DNA of 64,000 nt from a bacterium (GTDB lineage Bacteria; DRYD01): contig JAUQQQ010000004.1 of NCBI GenBank assembly GCA_030549815.1, forward strand, positions 100,737-164,736, written 5' to 3'. Positions 28,076-37,130 of the stretch are shown in pieces (the first letter of the stretch is position 1; each line of letters opens with the position of its first letter). Below the pieces are notes generated by a model, which saw nothing but the letters and a program-made list of their open reading frames with translations, was not told where the DNA came from and searched no databases. The position numbers and the translations under genes are program-made.

Positions 28076-29907
28076 AAAGCAATTCTAAATTTTTTGAATA
28101 CATTCGTCCCTTAGGTATAGTGTTTGGGGACATTGGAACAAGCCCAATATATACAGTAAGTTTAGTAGGTTTTTTAATTAAACAAAAAGATCCAGAATTA
28201 ATAATGGGCAGTATTTCATTAATATTCTGGATATTAGTGCTAATTGTTTATATTCAGTATGCTTCAATAATTATGAACCTTAGTATAAGAGGAGAAGGAG
28301 GACAATTAATAATAAGAGAATACGTAATGTCTTTAATAAGACGAAACGAAACACTGAGAAATATTGTATCAATATTGGGCTTATTTGGATTTTCTGCTGT
28401 AGTAAGTGAGGGAATACTAACTCCTGCAATAAGTATTCTTTCATCAGTAGAAGGGATAAAAATGATAGGACTGAACTTTAGCACATTTGATGTAATATTT
28501 ATCTCAATTTTAGTAACGATAATGCTTTTTAGCTTACAAAGGAGAGGTACTGATAAAGTATCCTACCTTTTTACTCCAATAATGATTGTTTGGTTTATTT
28601 CATTGTTTTTGTTAGGCTTATTTTACACCATAAAAGAACCTTCAATTTTAAAAGCAATAAATCCATTGTATATAATAGAGTTAGTTCAAAAAGATCCAAT
28701 CGATTTTTTAACTATTTTATCTTTTTGTATGTTAGCAATAACAGGAGTGGAAGGAATGTATGCGGATATGGGGCATTTGGGTAAGAAGCCCATAGTCCTT
28801 TCTTGGCACTTTGTATTCATATGTTTGATAACAAACTACTTTGGCCAAGGCGCTTTCTTCCTACTTCATTCAGATAAATTGACCGAATACAATTCCTTTC
28901 TTTTTTATATGGTAAAAGAAAGTGTACCTTTCCTTTATATACCAATGATAATACTTACTTTAATGGCAACAATCATTGCATCACAAGCAATGATAAGCGC
29001 AATGTTTTCCATATTTTATCAAACATCGAATCTGGGGCTACTACCAAGAGTAAAATACATCCATACATCTACAGAACTTAAACATCAAATTTATGTGCCT
29101 TTCATTAATTGGCTATTAATGGTATTAGTCATTTTAACAATGATATTTTTTAAGAGTTCATCAAACATAGCTAATGCTTACGGCTTATCTGTTAATATAA
29201 CAATCGTTATTTCATGTATAATGGGAATTATTGCATTCTTATATAAAAGAAATTACATAATATCGCTTTTACTTTTCTTAGTCCTCTTACCAATAGATCT
29301 ACTATTTTTAATATCTAATTTTCATAAATTTAGTAGTGGTGGATACTTTCCTTTCATTACTGCTCTAATAATCCTTAGTTTAGTTTTAATCTATACAAAA
29401 GGAAATAGAAATCTTGGGAAAAAGCTAATATACGAAAAATATGATAAGTTTATTCAAAAATATGAACAATTATATAAAAATGAACCTAAGATAGAAGGAA
29501 CTGCCATATTTATGATCAGAGATATAAACATGATCTCTCCCTACATAATTAAAACAATTTTTGACTTCAAAATACTTTACAAAAACAATATATTCCTTTC
29601 CTTAAGGATAACTGATAACCCTTACGGAATAGAGTATAAATATACTCAAATAGAAAATGATAAAACTCAAAGTTTAGGATACATCGAAATAAAAGCAGGA
29701 TATTTGGAAATAATCAACATAAATGATATTATATCAAAAATGAACATAAACCCAACAGTAGTTTTTTATGGTTATGAAAATATAACGACTAAGTCATTGA
29801 TAATGAATGTTTATGCTTTCCTTAAGAAGAATTCGCCAACAATCGTTGATTTCTATAACTTCCCATTATCGAAAACTATTGGGATAACAACTAATATTTA
29901 TTTATGA
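28072..29907 (+). CDS. kup: KUP/HAK/KT-type potassium uptake permease
   Basis: A 611-residue secondary potassium transporter that imports K+ with protons. The N-terminal motif GIVFGDIGTSPIYT is diagnostic, followed by about twelve membrane helices containing RGEGGQLIIREYV, GILTPAISILSSVEG and GVEGMYADMGHLG. The last 150 residues are hydrophilic and cytoplasmic, as in the family. Length is normal. It overlaps the upstream gene by ATGA and ends the plus-strand operon; a 410-nt gap follows. Confidence 0.94.
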   Translation: MKSNSKFFEYIRPLGIVFGDIGTSPIYTVSLVGFLIKQKDPELIMGSISLIFWILVLIVYIQYASIIMNLSIRGEGGQLIIREYVMSLIRRNETLRNIVSILGLFGFSAVVSEGILTPAISILSSVEGIKMIGLNFSTFDVIFISILVTIMLFSLQRRGTDKVSYLFTPIMIVWFISLFLLGLFYTIKEPSILKAINPLYIIELVQKDPIDFLTILSFCMLAITGVEGMYADMGHLGKKPIVLSWHFVFICLITNYFGQGAFFLLHSDKLTEYNSFLFYMVKESVPFLYIPMIILTLMATIIASQAMISAMFSIFYQTSNLGLLPRVKYIHTSTELKHQIYVPFINWLLMVLVILTMIFFKSSSNIANAYGLSVNITIVISCIMGIIAFLYKRNYIISLLLFLVLLPIDLLFLISNFHKFSSGGYFPFITALIILSLVLIYTKGNRNLGKKLIYEKYDKFIQKYEQLYKNEPKIEGTAIFMIRDINMISPYIIKTIFDFKILYKNNIFLSLRITDNPYGIEYKYTQIENDKTQSLGYIEIKAGYLEIININDIISKMNINPTVVFYGYENITTKSLIMNVYAFLKKNSPTIVDFYNFPLSKTIGITTNIYL

Positions 29908-30317
29908 AATAAGACATTAAAATTGTTTGTAAAACAGATGAAGAAAGTGCTCCAAATGAGATTAGGAAATTATTAGCTTAGGTTAAAATACCATCCAATC
30001 TCCTATCATTAGTTTTTACCTGATTTGAATTTCTGCCATTTTACAAACAGGACATTGTCCAATACATATTTTTTAATTCCAAATCTTCTTTTTTATATCT
30101 ACATATTTTTATATATATTACAAAGTCTTGATGATAGATAAAACCCATCCGCAAATACTTCCCTTTACTATACTATATTAGCTTTATAGGTTATATATTG
30201 GTTATCGTCAAATTATCATTTTCTTATACTTCTTGAAATGTTTTGTAGTGTGTTAAATAGGAAAAAGTAGGAGTAGAAGGGAACTTCTTGCATTAAATTA
30301 GTTAAAATAACCTCTTA
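29908..30317. other. 410-nt intergenic gap between convergent kup and flgC
   Basis: I see no intact gene, tRNA or clear terminator here. Short coding-like remnants are visible: on the plus strand at 29925-29982 a stretch reading VCKTDEESAPNEIRKLLA then stop, and on the minus strand near 30021-30077 a stretch reading CIGQCPVCKMAEIQIR then stop. The second has a Cys-x3-Cys-x2-Cys arrangement that could be a decayed zinc-ribbon end. Neither has an upstream open frame of useful length. Confidence 0.4.
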
Positions 30318-30770
30318 CTACTGTTGTTGAATTGATTCGAGTGCTTTTGTAGCCATAGTTTTTATTGATTCAACAACGCTTAGATTAGCTTCGTACATTC
30401 TCGATGCTTGTATCATTTTTGCCATTTCTTCTACGACATTAACATTAGGTAAGGTAACATAACCGTCTTTATCAGCATTTGGGTTATTAGGGTCATAAAC
30501 CTTCCTAAAACCTGTATTATCCTGCTTTACACCTACAACCTGTGCTCCACTGAGTTGGTTTTCAAATTCTTCATCAAAACTAACTGTTAATATTCCTTCA
30601 TCTTCAGGGTCATTTAGAGGTTTTGAAGATATCAAAACGTCTTTTCTTTTGTAAGGTTGTCCATCTATGGTAGTTGTTGTATTGGCGTTAGCTATATTTT
30701 CTGCGATAACATCCATCATTTGTCTACTTACACTCATTCCAGTAGCAGCTATTCTTAAACTATCAAACAT
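30318..30770 (-). CDS. flgC: Flagellar basal-body rod protein FlgC
   Basis: A 150-residue proximal rod protein of the flagellar basal body. The N-terminus MFDSLRIAATGMSVSRQMMD followed by AENIANANTT is the conserved rod/hook helix. GYVTLPNVNVVEEMAKMI and EANLSVVESIKTMATKAL at the C-terminus are typical of FlgC. It is exported by the flagellar type III apparatus and has no cleaved signal. It is the last gene of the flgB-fliE-flgC run, 20 nt after fliE. Confidence 0.95.
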   Translation of the reverse strand: MFDSLRIAATGMSVSRQMMDVIAENIANANTTTTIDGQPYKRKDVLISSKPLNDPEDEGILTVSFDEEFENQLSGAQVVGVKQDNTGFRKVYDPNNPNADKDGYVTLPNVNVVEEMAKMIQASRMYEANLSVVESIKTMATKALESIQQQ

Positions 30771-30790
30771 AGCTACCCCTCCTTAACCTT

Positions 30791-31096
30791 TTATATATTT
30801 GTTTGAAATAGGGTTTTAGCTCCTTCTATTAGTTTTTGTGTTATATTTCTAATCATCTTCAAAGTTAATCCTGCTTCTTGCCATGCAAAAACAACTTGGT
30901 TTATATCTTTTACTTCTCCGGAAGCAACTTTTCTACTTATATCTCCTGCTTCTACTAATTTACTATTAGCAGAACTAACAGCATTTTTAAGGACTTCTCC
31001 AAATGTTGCCATTCCACTTTCGCTAACAGTATCATTTGTGGAAGTAAATGGATTTGCGATTTTGCCTGGTTTAGTTATATCGATTGGATTAAACAT
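30791..31096 (-). CDS. fliE: Flagellar hook-basal body protein FliE
   Basis: A 101-residue protein that joins the MS ring to the rod. The C-terminal pattern SGEVKDINQVVFAWQEAGLTL followed by KMIRNITQKLIEGAKTLFQTNI matches FliE, although the C-terminal part differs from the usual YQEI-MRMQV ending. The N-terminus has FGEVLKNAVSSANSKL in the expected place. It lies between flgB (17 nt upstream) and flgC (20 nt downstream). Confidence 0.9.
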   Translation of the reverse strand: MFNPIDITKPGKIANPFTSTNDTVSESGMATFGEVLKNAVSSANSKLVEAGDISRKVASGEVKDINQVVFAWQEAGLTLKMIRNITQKLIEGAKTLFQTNI

Positions 31097-31113
31097 AAAT
31101 TAATCACCCTCCT

Positions 31114-31524
31114 TTACATTCTTTCAAATATTTCGGTAAGAGATTTCAAAGGACTCGTTGCACCCCTTAACAGCAATTGATATTGTATTTGGTTTTCTAA
31201 GGATCTATTAACTTGTTCATTAATATCAACTTTTTGCCCCGTAGATGTAGCTTCGGGAGTAAAACTTGCTAATTCAATTTCTCCCCCTATGTGTCCTTCT
31301 TCATCTGCTTGCATTTTGACATTAAATGGATCAGAAGTTTTATCAAATTTTTCTTTTCTTATTTGAGCAAAGACTTCTTCAAAATTTAGATCTTTTGCTA
31401 CGTAATTAGGGTTGGTAGCATTGGCTATATTGCTTGCTATAACTTGTTGCCTTTGCCAAGCAGCTTCGGTTGCTTTCCTCATGTATTCGTAATGTTCACC
31501 TAAGAAATCTCCCAAGAAACTCAT
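31114..31524 (-). CDS. flgB: Flagellar basal-body rod protein FlgB
   Basis: A 136-residue proximal rod protein. The rod helix motif appears as RQQVIASNIANATNPNYVAKDLNF; the C-terminal SLENQIQYQLLLRGATSPLKSL is typical. It starts the small flagellar run, 73 nt downstream of the RNase gene. GGAGG lies about 7 nt before the ATG. No other flagellar genes are in the window. Confidence 0.94.
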   Translation of the reverse strand: MSFLGDFLGEHYEYMRKATEAAWQRQQVIASNIANATNPNYVAKDLNFEEVFAQIRKEKFDKTSDPFNVKMQADEEGHIGGEIELASFTPEATSTGQKVDINEQVNRSLENQIQYQLLLRGATSPLKSLTEIFERM

Positions 31525-31597
31525 TCTTTTTCACCTCCGTCTTTTATTACTTTTCTCATTATTTTTTAAAAAATTTTTAAAAAATTGTAAAAAAAAA

Positions 31598-33526
31598 TTA
31601 AACAAATGGCTCTACTTCCAAATATTCAAGATAAGGATCAACGTATTTTATCCTTACTAAAACATTTTGACCCGTCTTAAATTGTCGTGGTTCTTTGAAT
31701 ACTGCAATATAATTAAAATCAGGCAAATAAATTTTACCATTATTTATAACTATACCTTCAAATTTTTCTCCTTTTTGCATAGATAAATACTTTAGCAGAA
31801 AATATTTATTCCTGCGTGTTTGCAACAACTGAGCCCTACTTAAATAATTCTCAATTTCTGGTAAAAGCTTAATAAGATCACTTTCCGCTAAAAATTGCTT
31901 ATTCTGAAGAAAGCAAATTAGTTGATACTGACAAAGCAAATCCAGAAATCTTCTTATAGGGGAAGTTATGGTAACATATTGTTCAACTCCAAGACCACTA
32001 TGAAAGCGAGGAATAAGAGAAAACTCAACTTTATTAAAATACTTTAATTGATTAAACACGTCAACAATACTATTAATCTCAATTATCTTATTTGGTTCCC
32101 TTTGGAATCTAAAAATACAAGGTACCTTATTATCAGCTAAAAATTTAGCAACAAAAGTATTTACTAATATCATAGCTTCCGATATCAAGTCCCTTGATTT
32201 TGTCATTTCTATTCTCTTTAAAACTAAATTCCCTTTAGGATCGATTTTGACCAATACTTCAGGTAGAAAAATAGAAAAGGCTCCATTTTGTAAGCGTCTA
32301 TCCTTATTAGCTCTCAAGATTTCATAAAGATCTTTCCAAAAACCATCACCACTTCCAATTCTTTCGTCAATATCCTCATAAACCATATTTTCATCCACCT
32401 TTATAACAGAAAGAAAAATATCAAATTTTAGTATTTCATAAGTATTTTTGTCTATTTCAAAAAGAAAAGTTACTGCATTTTTAGGATCATTTTTAACTAA
32501 ACTAAACTTTTTAAAAGTAATATCCTCAGGAAGCATTGGCATAATAAAATCAGGTAAATACAATGTTTGCATCCGTTTTAAGGCAGTATTAAACAAAGAG
32601 GAATTATGATCTATAAAGGAAGCAACATCAGAAATATGAATGTATAAAATCACTTTATCATGCATAAATTCTACGCTTATAGCATCATCAAAATCCTTAG
32701 TGTCTTCTGAATCTATGGTAAATGTATAAAGATTAGTTAAATCAACTCTGTTTTCAAATAATATTCCTTTATTAATTAAAATTTCTGCTTCTTTTTTGTC
32801 TTCCAAACTAAAGTTAGGGAACTTTGTTCTGGATATCTCAAAGAATAAATCCTCTTCAACCATTCCATTTTCCACTAAAAATTTAAAAAGATAATAAATA
32901 TTACTTATCCCTTTTTTTTTCAAAACTTCCTCAATAATATTTCTGTCTTTACATTCATCAAAAATAACATATCTTTTTAATTTATCAATCCAATAAGATT
33001 CACTATCTGTTAAATTCTGGATACATCCATTAAAAAATTTTTCCAAAACTTTTTCAAATTCAAGCAATTTAAGTTCTTTTTCCTCTTGTTTTTGTTTTTT
33101 ATTTTGTATTTCTCTAACTTGTTTTTCAGATAATCTAAGTATAGTTCCCATTTTTGTAATAGAAAAATAGTTTTTAGTTTCAAATATTTTTCTAAGGAAA
33201 GCTGCAACTTCGTCATCGGTTGATTCTTTACCTAAATATAAGTCAGATATTTCTTTAGCATTGTATTCCTCTTCTTCTAAAATCTCCCATATTTCTTCTA
33301 AATTAAAGTTTTCTTTTAATTTTTCTCTTAATTCGTTTTTTTCTAAAAGAATTTGTTGAATATCGTTGGTTGAAACCTTAAGATTATCAAGATAAACCAG
33401 ATCGGACGCATTTATCAATTCTTCTTTTAATGTAGGTAAAACAATACGTAACTTTTTATCTTTCTTTTCTTTTACGTAGCAACAAACGATTTTATTTTTC
33501 CAAAAAATTTCTGCTAAATATCCCAT
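31598..33526 (-). CDS. RNase II/RNase R-family 3'-5' exoribonuclease
   Basis: A 642-residue RNB-domain nuclease. The catalytic loop is FTIDSEDTKDFDDAISV near residue 270-285, with the four Asp that bind Mg2+. ILYIHISDVASFI follows, and SPIRRFLDLLCQYQL lies near 530. The N-terminal 250 residues are helical with a winged-helix look (ITKMGTILRLSEKQVREIQN) instead of clear cold-shock domains, and the end has a short S1-like segment (GEKFEGIVINNGKIYLPDF). This architecture resembles the VacB-like group found in cyanobacteria and spirochaetes. It may degrade structured RNA, but the RNase II versus R label is open. Confidence 0.88.
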   Translation of the reverse strand: MGYLAEIFWKNKIVCCYVKEKKDKKLRIVLPTLKEELINASDLVYLDNLKVSTNDIQQILLEKNELREKLKENFNLEEIWEILEEEEYNAKEISDLYLGKESTDDEVAAFLRKIFETKNYFSITKMGTILRLSEKQVREIQNKKQKQEEKELKLLEFEKVLEKFFNGCIQNLTDSESYWIDKLKRYVIFDECKDRNIIEEVLKKKGISNIYYLFKFLVENGMVEEDLFFEISRTKFPNFSLEDKKEAEILINKGILFENRVDLTNLYTFTIDSEDTKDFDDAISVEFMHDKVILYIHISDVASFIDHNSSLFNTALKRMQTLYLPDFIMPMLPEDITFKKFSLVKNDPKNAVTFLFEIDKNTYEILKFDIFLSVIKVDENMVYEDIDERIGSGDGFWKDLYEILRANKDRRLQNGAFSIFLPEVLVKIDPKGNLVLKRIEMTKSRDLISEAMILVNTFVAKFLADNKVPCIFRFQREPNKIIEINSIVDVFNQLKYFNKVEFSLIPRFHSGLGVEQYVTITSPIRRFLDLLCQYQLICFLQNKQFLAESDLIKLLPEIENYLSRAQLLQTRRNKYFLLKYLSMQKGEKFEGIVINNGKIYLPDFNYIAVFKEPRQFKTGQNVLVRIKYVDPYLEYLEVEPFV

Positions 33527-33631
33527 ATATAAAATTAGGATTTTTATCTGTCAAGAATCTTTACTTATAAACATAAACTTTGACGAACAAGTAGTTGGTC
33601 CTGTTTAATACCTAACAGAATATTCTTATTT

Positions 33632-33652
33632 TTAACATTTTCTTTACAATTA
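33632..33652 (+). promoter_or_regulatory. 21-nt motif shared with 52,960-52,980
   Basis: The sequence is TTAACATTTT, one variable base, then TTTACAATTA. The copy at 52,960-52,980 differs at only the variable base. A shorter 16-17 nt match lies at 54,740. The TTTACA inside it works as the -35 box of the promoter called below. It lies 58 nt before the ATG of the glycine-rich gene. Confidence 0.5.
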
Positions 33653-33671
33653 AACTTATACAACTTCTAAT
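33643..33671 (+). promoter_or_regulatory. Putative sigma-70-type promoter of the glycine-rich gene
   Basis: TTTACA (33643-33648) and TCTAAT (33666-33671) are separated by exactly 17 nt, giving a transcript start near 33678 and a leader of about 32 nt that carries the strong AGGAGGTGA site. Prediction by eye only. Confidence 0.4.
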
Positions 33672-33709
33672 TTTTGTCCTACAAATTTCCTTAACAGGAG
33701 GTGATTAAA

Positions 33710-34180
33710 ATGGATATGTCTGTAAATAATGTCGAAAGAGGAAGTAAAATAACATTCAAAGGAGTTGAGGTTACAGGACCAAAGGGAACCAAAGAAGTCG
33801 AAATTAGTGGTGACAAAGTTGAAAAAACTCCAGAAGATTCCTTTTGGCAAGGGGTAGGGAAAGGAATAGCAAGAGCTATAGTAGGTGGAGCATATCCAGT
33901 AATAACAGGCACACTTAAAGCAGCTGAAGGGTATGAAAATGCCAAAGAAGCAGCAAAAGATGTTGGATTAAATGAATGGGGAATTGCGAAGGCAGGGCTT
34001 AAAGGAGCTTTAGTTGGTGGTATTAAAGGATTTGCACACGGATTACTTGATACTGCAGCTATAGGAGCATTAGTAGCATTAGGAGGAGTTCTTGGTGGTC
34101 CTTTAGGAGCTGCATTAGCAGCAACAGTAGGTGCAGGTTTCTACAACTTAGCAAAAGACGCCATTAGAGCTAACGATTAA
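33710..34180 (+). CDS. Glycine-rich membrane-hairpin protein, paralog 1
   Basis: A 156-residue protein that I do not recognise. The first 40 residues look beta-rich and charged (SKITFKGVEVTGPKGTKEVE). The remainder alternates helices with glycine-zipper spacing: AKAGLKGALVGGIKGFAHGL, then GALVALGGVLGGPLGAALAA. Such segments usually insert in membranes as hairpins. It is 43-50 % Gly+Ala over the last 80 residues by eye. AGGAGGTGA lies just before the ATG at 33710, so a GTG nine nt upstream is rejected as the start. The gene at 34219 is a clear paralog. No leader or signal peptide is seen. Confidence 0.8.
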   Translation: MDMSVNNVERGSKITFKGVEVTGPKGTKEVEISGDKVEKTPEDSFWQGVGKGIARAIVGGAYPVITGTLKAAEGYENAKEAAKDVGLNEWGIAKAGLKGALVGGIKGFAHGLLDTAAIGALVALGGVLGGPLGAALAATVGAGFYNLAKDAIRAND

Positions 34181-34218
34181 AAAATAAATTAGCAGAAAGT
34201 GCACTTTTCTAAAGCTTT

Positions 34219-34812
34219 ATGAATGAAGTAAAAATAACAAATAAAATAAAATTAGAAAGTAAAATAACATTCAAAGGAGTTAAGGTTACAGGTCCAAATG
34301 GAACTAAAGAAGTTAAAATTACTGGAGATAAAATTGAAGAAACATTAAAAGATTCTTTTAAACAAGGATTACTTAAAGGTTTAGTTGTATCTACATTAGG
34401 AATATCACTACCCCTATATACTACAGTGATGTTCTGGAGTGGATCAGCAAACGCACTACCAATCAAACTATACGGACTATTGGGATTATCATACCCACTT
34501 TTAATATCTATCATAAAAGCAATTGAAGGATACAAAAATTCAGAAAAAGCAGCAAAAGAGGTGGGATTAAATAAACAACAAAGTATAAACGCCGGAATTA
34601 AAGGGTCAATATTAGGATCAATTAAAGGTATTTGCCACGGATTAATCGACTACACAATATTAGGAACATCAACTTTAATGTTGTTAAGTTTAATTCCAGT
34701 ATCGCCAATTTTTACACCATTAGCAATATTATCAACAGGATTAGTATTAGGAGGATTGTATAATATTATTAAAGATAAAGTAAGGAAACACTTTTTATCA
34801 AATAATAGATGA
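34219..34812 (+). CDS. Glycine-rich membrane-hairpin protein, paralog 2
   Basis: A 197-residue paralog of the preceding gene. The shared parts are SKITFKGV.VTGP.GTKEV near residue 13, GDK.E.T..DSF.QG, a KAIEGYKNSEKAAKEVGLN block and IKGSILGSIKGICHGLIDY. It has an added membrane helix (GLVVSTLGISLPLYTTVMFW) between the beta part and the conserved block, and ends with a long hydrophobic segment and a basic tail. It is less Gly/Ala-rich than paralog 1. It has no good Shine-Dalgarno sequence. Its stop overlaps the helicase start (ATGA). A 12-nt palindrome AAAGTGCACTTT-like element lies in the 38-nt gap before it. Confidence 0.75.
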   Translation: MNEVKITNKIKLESKITFKGVKVTGPNGTKEVKITGDKIEETLKDSFKQGLLKGLVVSTLGISLPLYTTVMFWSGSANALPIKLYGLLGLSYPLLISIIKAIEGYKNSEKAAKEVGLNKQQSINAGIKGSILGSIKGICHGLIDYTILGTSTLMLLSLIPVSPIFTPLAILSTGLVLGGLYNIIKDKVRKHFLSNNR

Positions 34813-37043
34813 AAATCTATATAACTCCAAATTCGAACTACCACACAACAGAGTATGAAAAGGGCAAAAAAATTTTTAAAATACCAAACATATTGGTTGA
34901 TGAAAACTTAAAAGACTTTATTCCTTACCCATCTCTTAACCCAGTTCAAACCATATTTTATAAATACTATGATAAGAATTTAAAAAATGTAATTGTTTCT
35001 ACACCAACATCATCAGGAAAAACTGGAATTATTTATCTTTCTTTATCCAAACACTTTGACGAAAATAAATTTAGAGGATTTATCTACGCTGGGCCAACAA
35101 AAGCATTAATCGAAGAAAAATACAAGGAATTTAAAAACTTTTTCACTCCTAAAAATTTATCCGTCGATATAAAAACAGGGGATTATATCTCAAAAAAGAT
35201 TAGTCCTTCAACTAATATAATCTGCACTACCTACGACAGCTTGGCTATAGCAATAAGGAATAATATCGATTGGATAGACAAAAACTTCATAGTCATCGAC
35301 GAAGTTCATAGTATAATATCCAACTTAGGTAAATACTTGATAGAAATTCTTGCACTTTGTAAAAATTACGATATTCCTCTAATTACACTTTCTGCTACAT
35401 TACCTATTTTGAAAGATTTGGAAGAATATCTTAAACCTGAATTAACCATAATAAGTGATTACAGGCCTGTAAAACTCAACCATTACTCCGTTTTCATCGA
35501 TAGTAACTTCTTGAAACACATAGATTTACCCGTAAAAACTAACAAAGTGGAAGAGAACTCAATAATTTTTGTGTTAAACAACGCAATAGAGAGAGCAAAA
35601 AGAAAAGAGAAAGTAATGATCTTTGTTTGGTCTAAAAATTTGGGATGGAAATTCTTAAAATTCGCCGAATTATTAGGTCTTAAAATAAAAAACCAAACCC
35701 TTAATTTTGAAAAAACTAAAGAACCAACTTCAGATATAGAAATAGCCTTCCATAATGCAGATATACCATTTGAAGAAAAACAAATGATAGAACAGGAATT
35801 TAGAAATGAAGGTTCAAATTTGAGAATTTTAATAGCAACTCAAACTTTAGCTTTGGGAGTAAATCTACCTGCAGACACCGCTTTTATAAATATCAAATCT
35901 TTCTTCAATAATGGAGAAATACAAATTTTACCATCAATTTTAGATATATTACAAGAAGAAGGTAGAGTTGGTAGATTTGGATTAAGAGAAGAAGGAACAA
36001 GTTTTAGAGTATTCTGGAGCAGCCCTAATTACCTAAGACCCAAACTGCAAAATTTAGAAAAAATAAACACAAACTTTTCTAATTTCTTTAATAACTCTTT
36101 TTTCTACAATACCTTATCAATACTTATTCTTTCATCCCTTAACCTTTTTAGTGATGAAAGATTAGTTTTTAGCTCTATTATAAGCAAATATCTTGAAAAA
36201 GATGAATTAAAACAGATAACTTCAAGCTACATAAAAATCTTAGAAAAATGGAAATTTATAGAAAATAACACTTTGACAAATAAAGCTTTTATTTCTTTAC
36301 TTTCCAACATCCCCCCTCACTTCTTACAGGGATTCCTTGAAATCAGAAAATACAAACGAGAAATAAAATACTATTACATTGATTTTGCATACATCCTCTC
36401 AATAAGAAACCTCCTTCATACAAAGAATTTTATGTCATACGCAGAAGTCTATGGATATAAAAACTGGGAACATATAATTCAACATACATTTAACTTAACA
36501 AAATCAGATATGATTAAAATAAGAGAAATAATGAAAATGATGTTAGAAAATTACATCGGATTTTTTACTTTAGACGATAAATCAATCGAAAAATTATTCT
36601 TTAGCTTATGGGAATACTTAGGATGGATAACAGGAATAATCATCAACGAATACGAAAAACCAATTGGAGAATACTCAACTTTAAAAACAGATATAAATCA
36701 TCTCATATGGCTATTAAATAAAATACTAACAAAACAAGAAATAGAACAAGACAAAGAATTTATAAAAAGACTTGAATTAAGCCTAATTTACGGATGTAAT
36801 CCCAATTATTCAATATTGGGAAAAATAAAGGATATCGGACACAAAAGATTATCCATAATATCTAACATATTGAGAGAAAACAAAATAGAATACATAGAAA
36901 ATGAAAACCAAATACTTGAAATTAAGGATAAATTTAATTTACATCAAAATCATGAATTAAAGACGATATATAGTATAATAGAAAAGCATTTGAAAAAGCA
37001 AAATTTAGCTTCATTAGAAAGATCAAACATAGAAACCAAATAG
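34809..37043 (+). CDS. SF2 helicase, Ski2/Hel308-like
   Basis: A 744-residue superfamily 2 helicase. Motif I is TPTSSGKT (about residues 64-71), motif II is DEVH (about 164), motif III is SATLP (about 195), and motif IV-V text reads AFHNADIPFEEKQMIEQEFR and IATQTLALGVNLPA, which is the Ski2/Hel308 pattern. Motif VI is QEEGRVGRFG (about 382). A Q-like motif (LNPVQ) lies near 47. The C-terminal 330 residues are helical and not recognised. It is translationally coupled to paralog 2. RNA or DNA substrate is unknown, and a mobile-element or defence role is only a possibility from context. Confidence 0.85.
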   Translation: MKIYITPNSNYHTTEYEKGKKIFKIPNILVDENLKDFIPYPSLNPVQTIFYKYYDKNLKNVIVSTPTSSGKTGIIYLSLSKHFDENKFRGFIYAGPTKALIEEKYKEFKNFFTPKNLSVDIKTGDYISKKISPSTNIICTTYDSLAIAIRNNIDWIDKNFIVIDEVHSIISNLGKYLIEILALCKNYDIPLITLSATLPILKDLEEYLKPELTIISDYRPVKLNHYSVFIDSNFLKHIDLPVKTNKVEENSIIFVLNNAIERAKRKEKVMIFVWSKNLGWKFLKFAELLGLKIKNQTLNFEKTKEPTSDIEIAFHNADIPFEEKQMIEQEFRNEGSNLRILIATQTLALGVNLPADTAFINIKSFFNNGEIQILPSILDILQEEGRVGRFGLREEGTSFRVFWSSPNYLRPKLQNLEKINTNFSNFFNNSFFYNTLSILILSSLNLFSDERLVFSSIISKYLEKDELKQITSSYIKILEKWKFIENNTLTNKAFISLLSNIPPHFLQGFLEIRKYKREIKYYYIDFAYILSIRNLLHTKNFMSYAEVYGYKNWEHIIQHTFNLTKSDMIKIREIMKMMLENYIGFFTLDDKSIEKLFFSLWEYLGWITGIIINEYEKPIGEYSTLKTDINHLIWLLNKILTKQEIEQDKEFIKRLELSLIYGCNPNYSILGKIKDIGHKRLSIISNILRENKIEYIENENQILEIKDKFNLHQNHELKTIYSIIEKHLKKQNLASLERSNIETK

Positions 37044-37130
37044 AAACTTGACATCTTTTCTTGTTTACAAAGTTCAAATAAAAATAGATAAAATCCGTCT
37101 ACTGTGGTAGTTCACTTTTCTAAAATAATT

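Noticed and set aside
33710-34812. Class II bacteriocin pair
   Set aside because: The glycine zippers fit, but there is no double-glycine leader, no transporter and the proteins are too long with a conserved beta-rich start.
37044-37130. TTGACA at 37048 as a promoter
   Set aside because: No suitable -10 box lies 16-18 nt further on and the only downstream gene is on the opposite strand.
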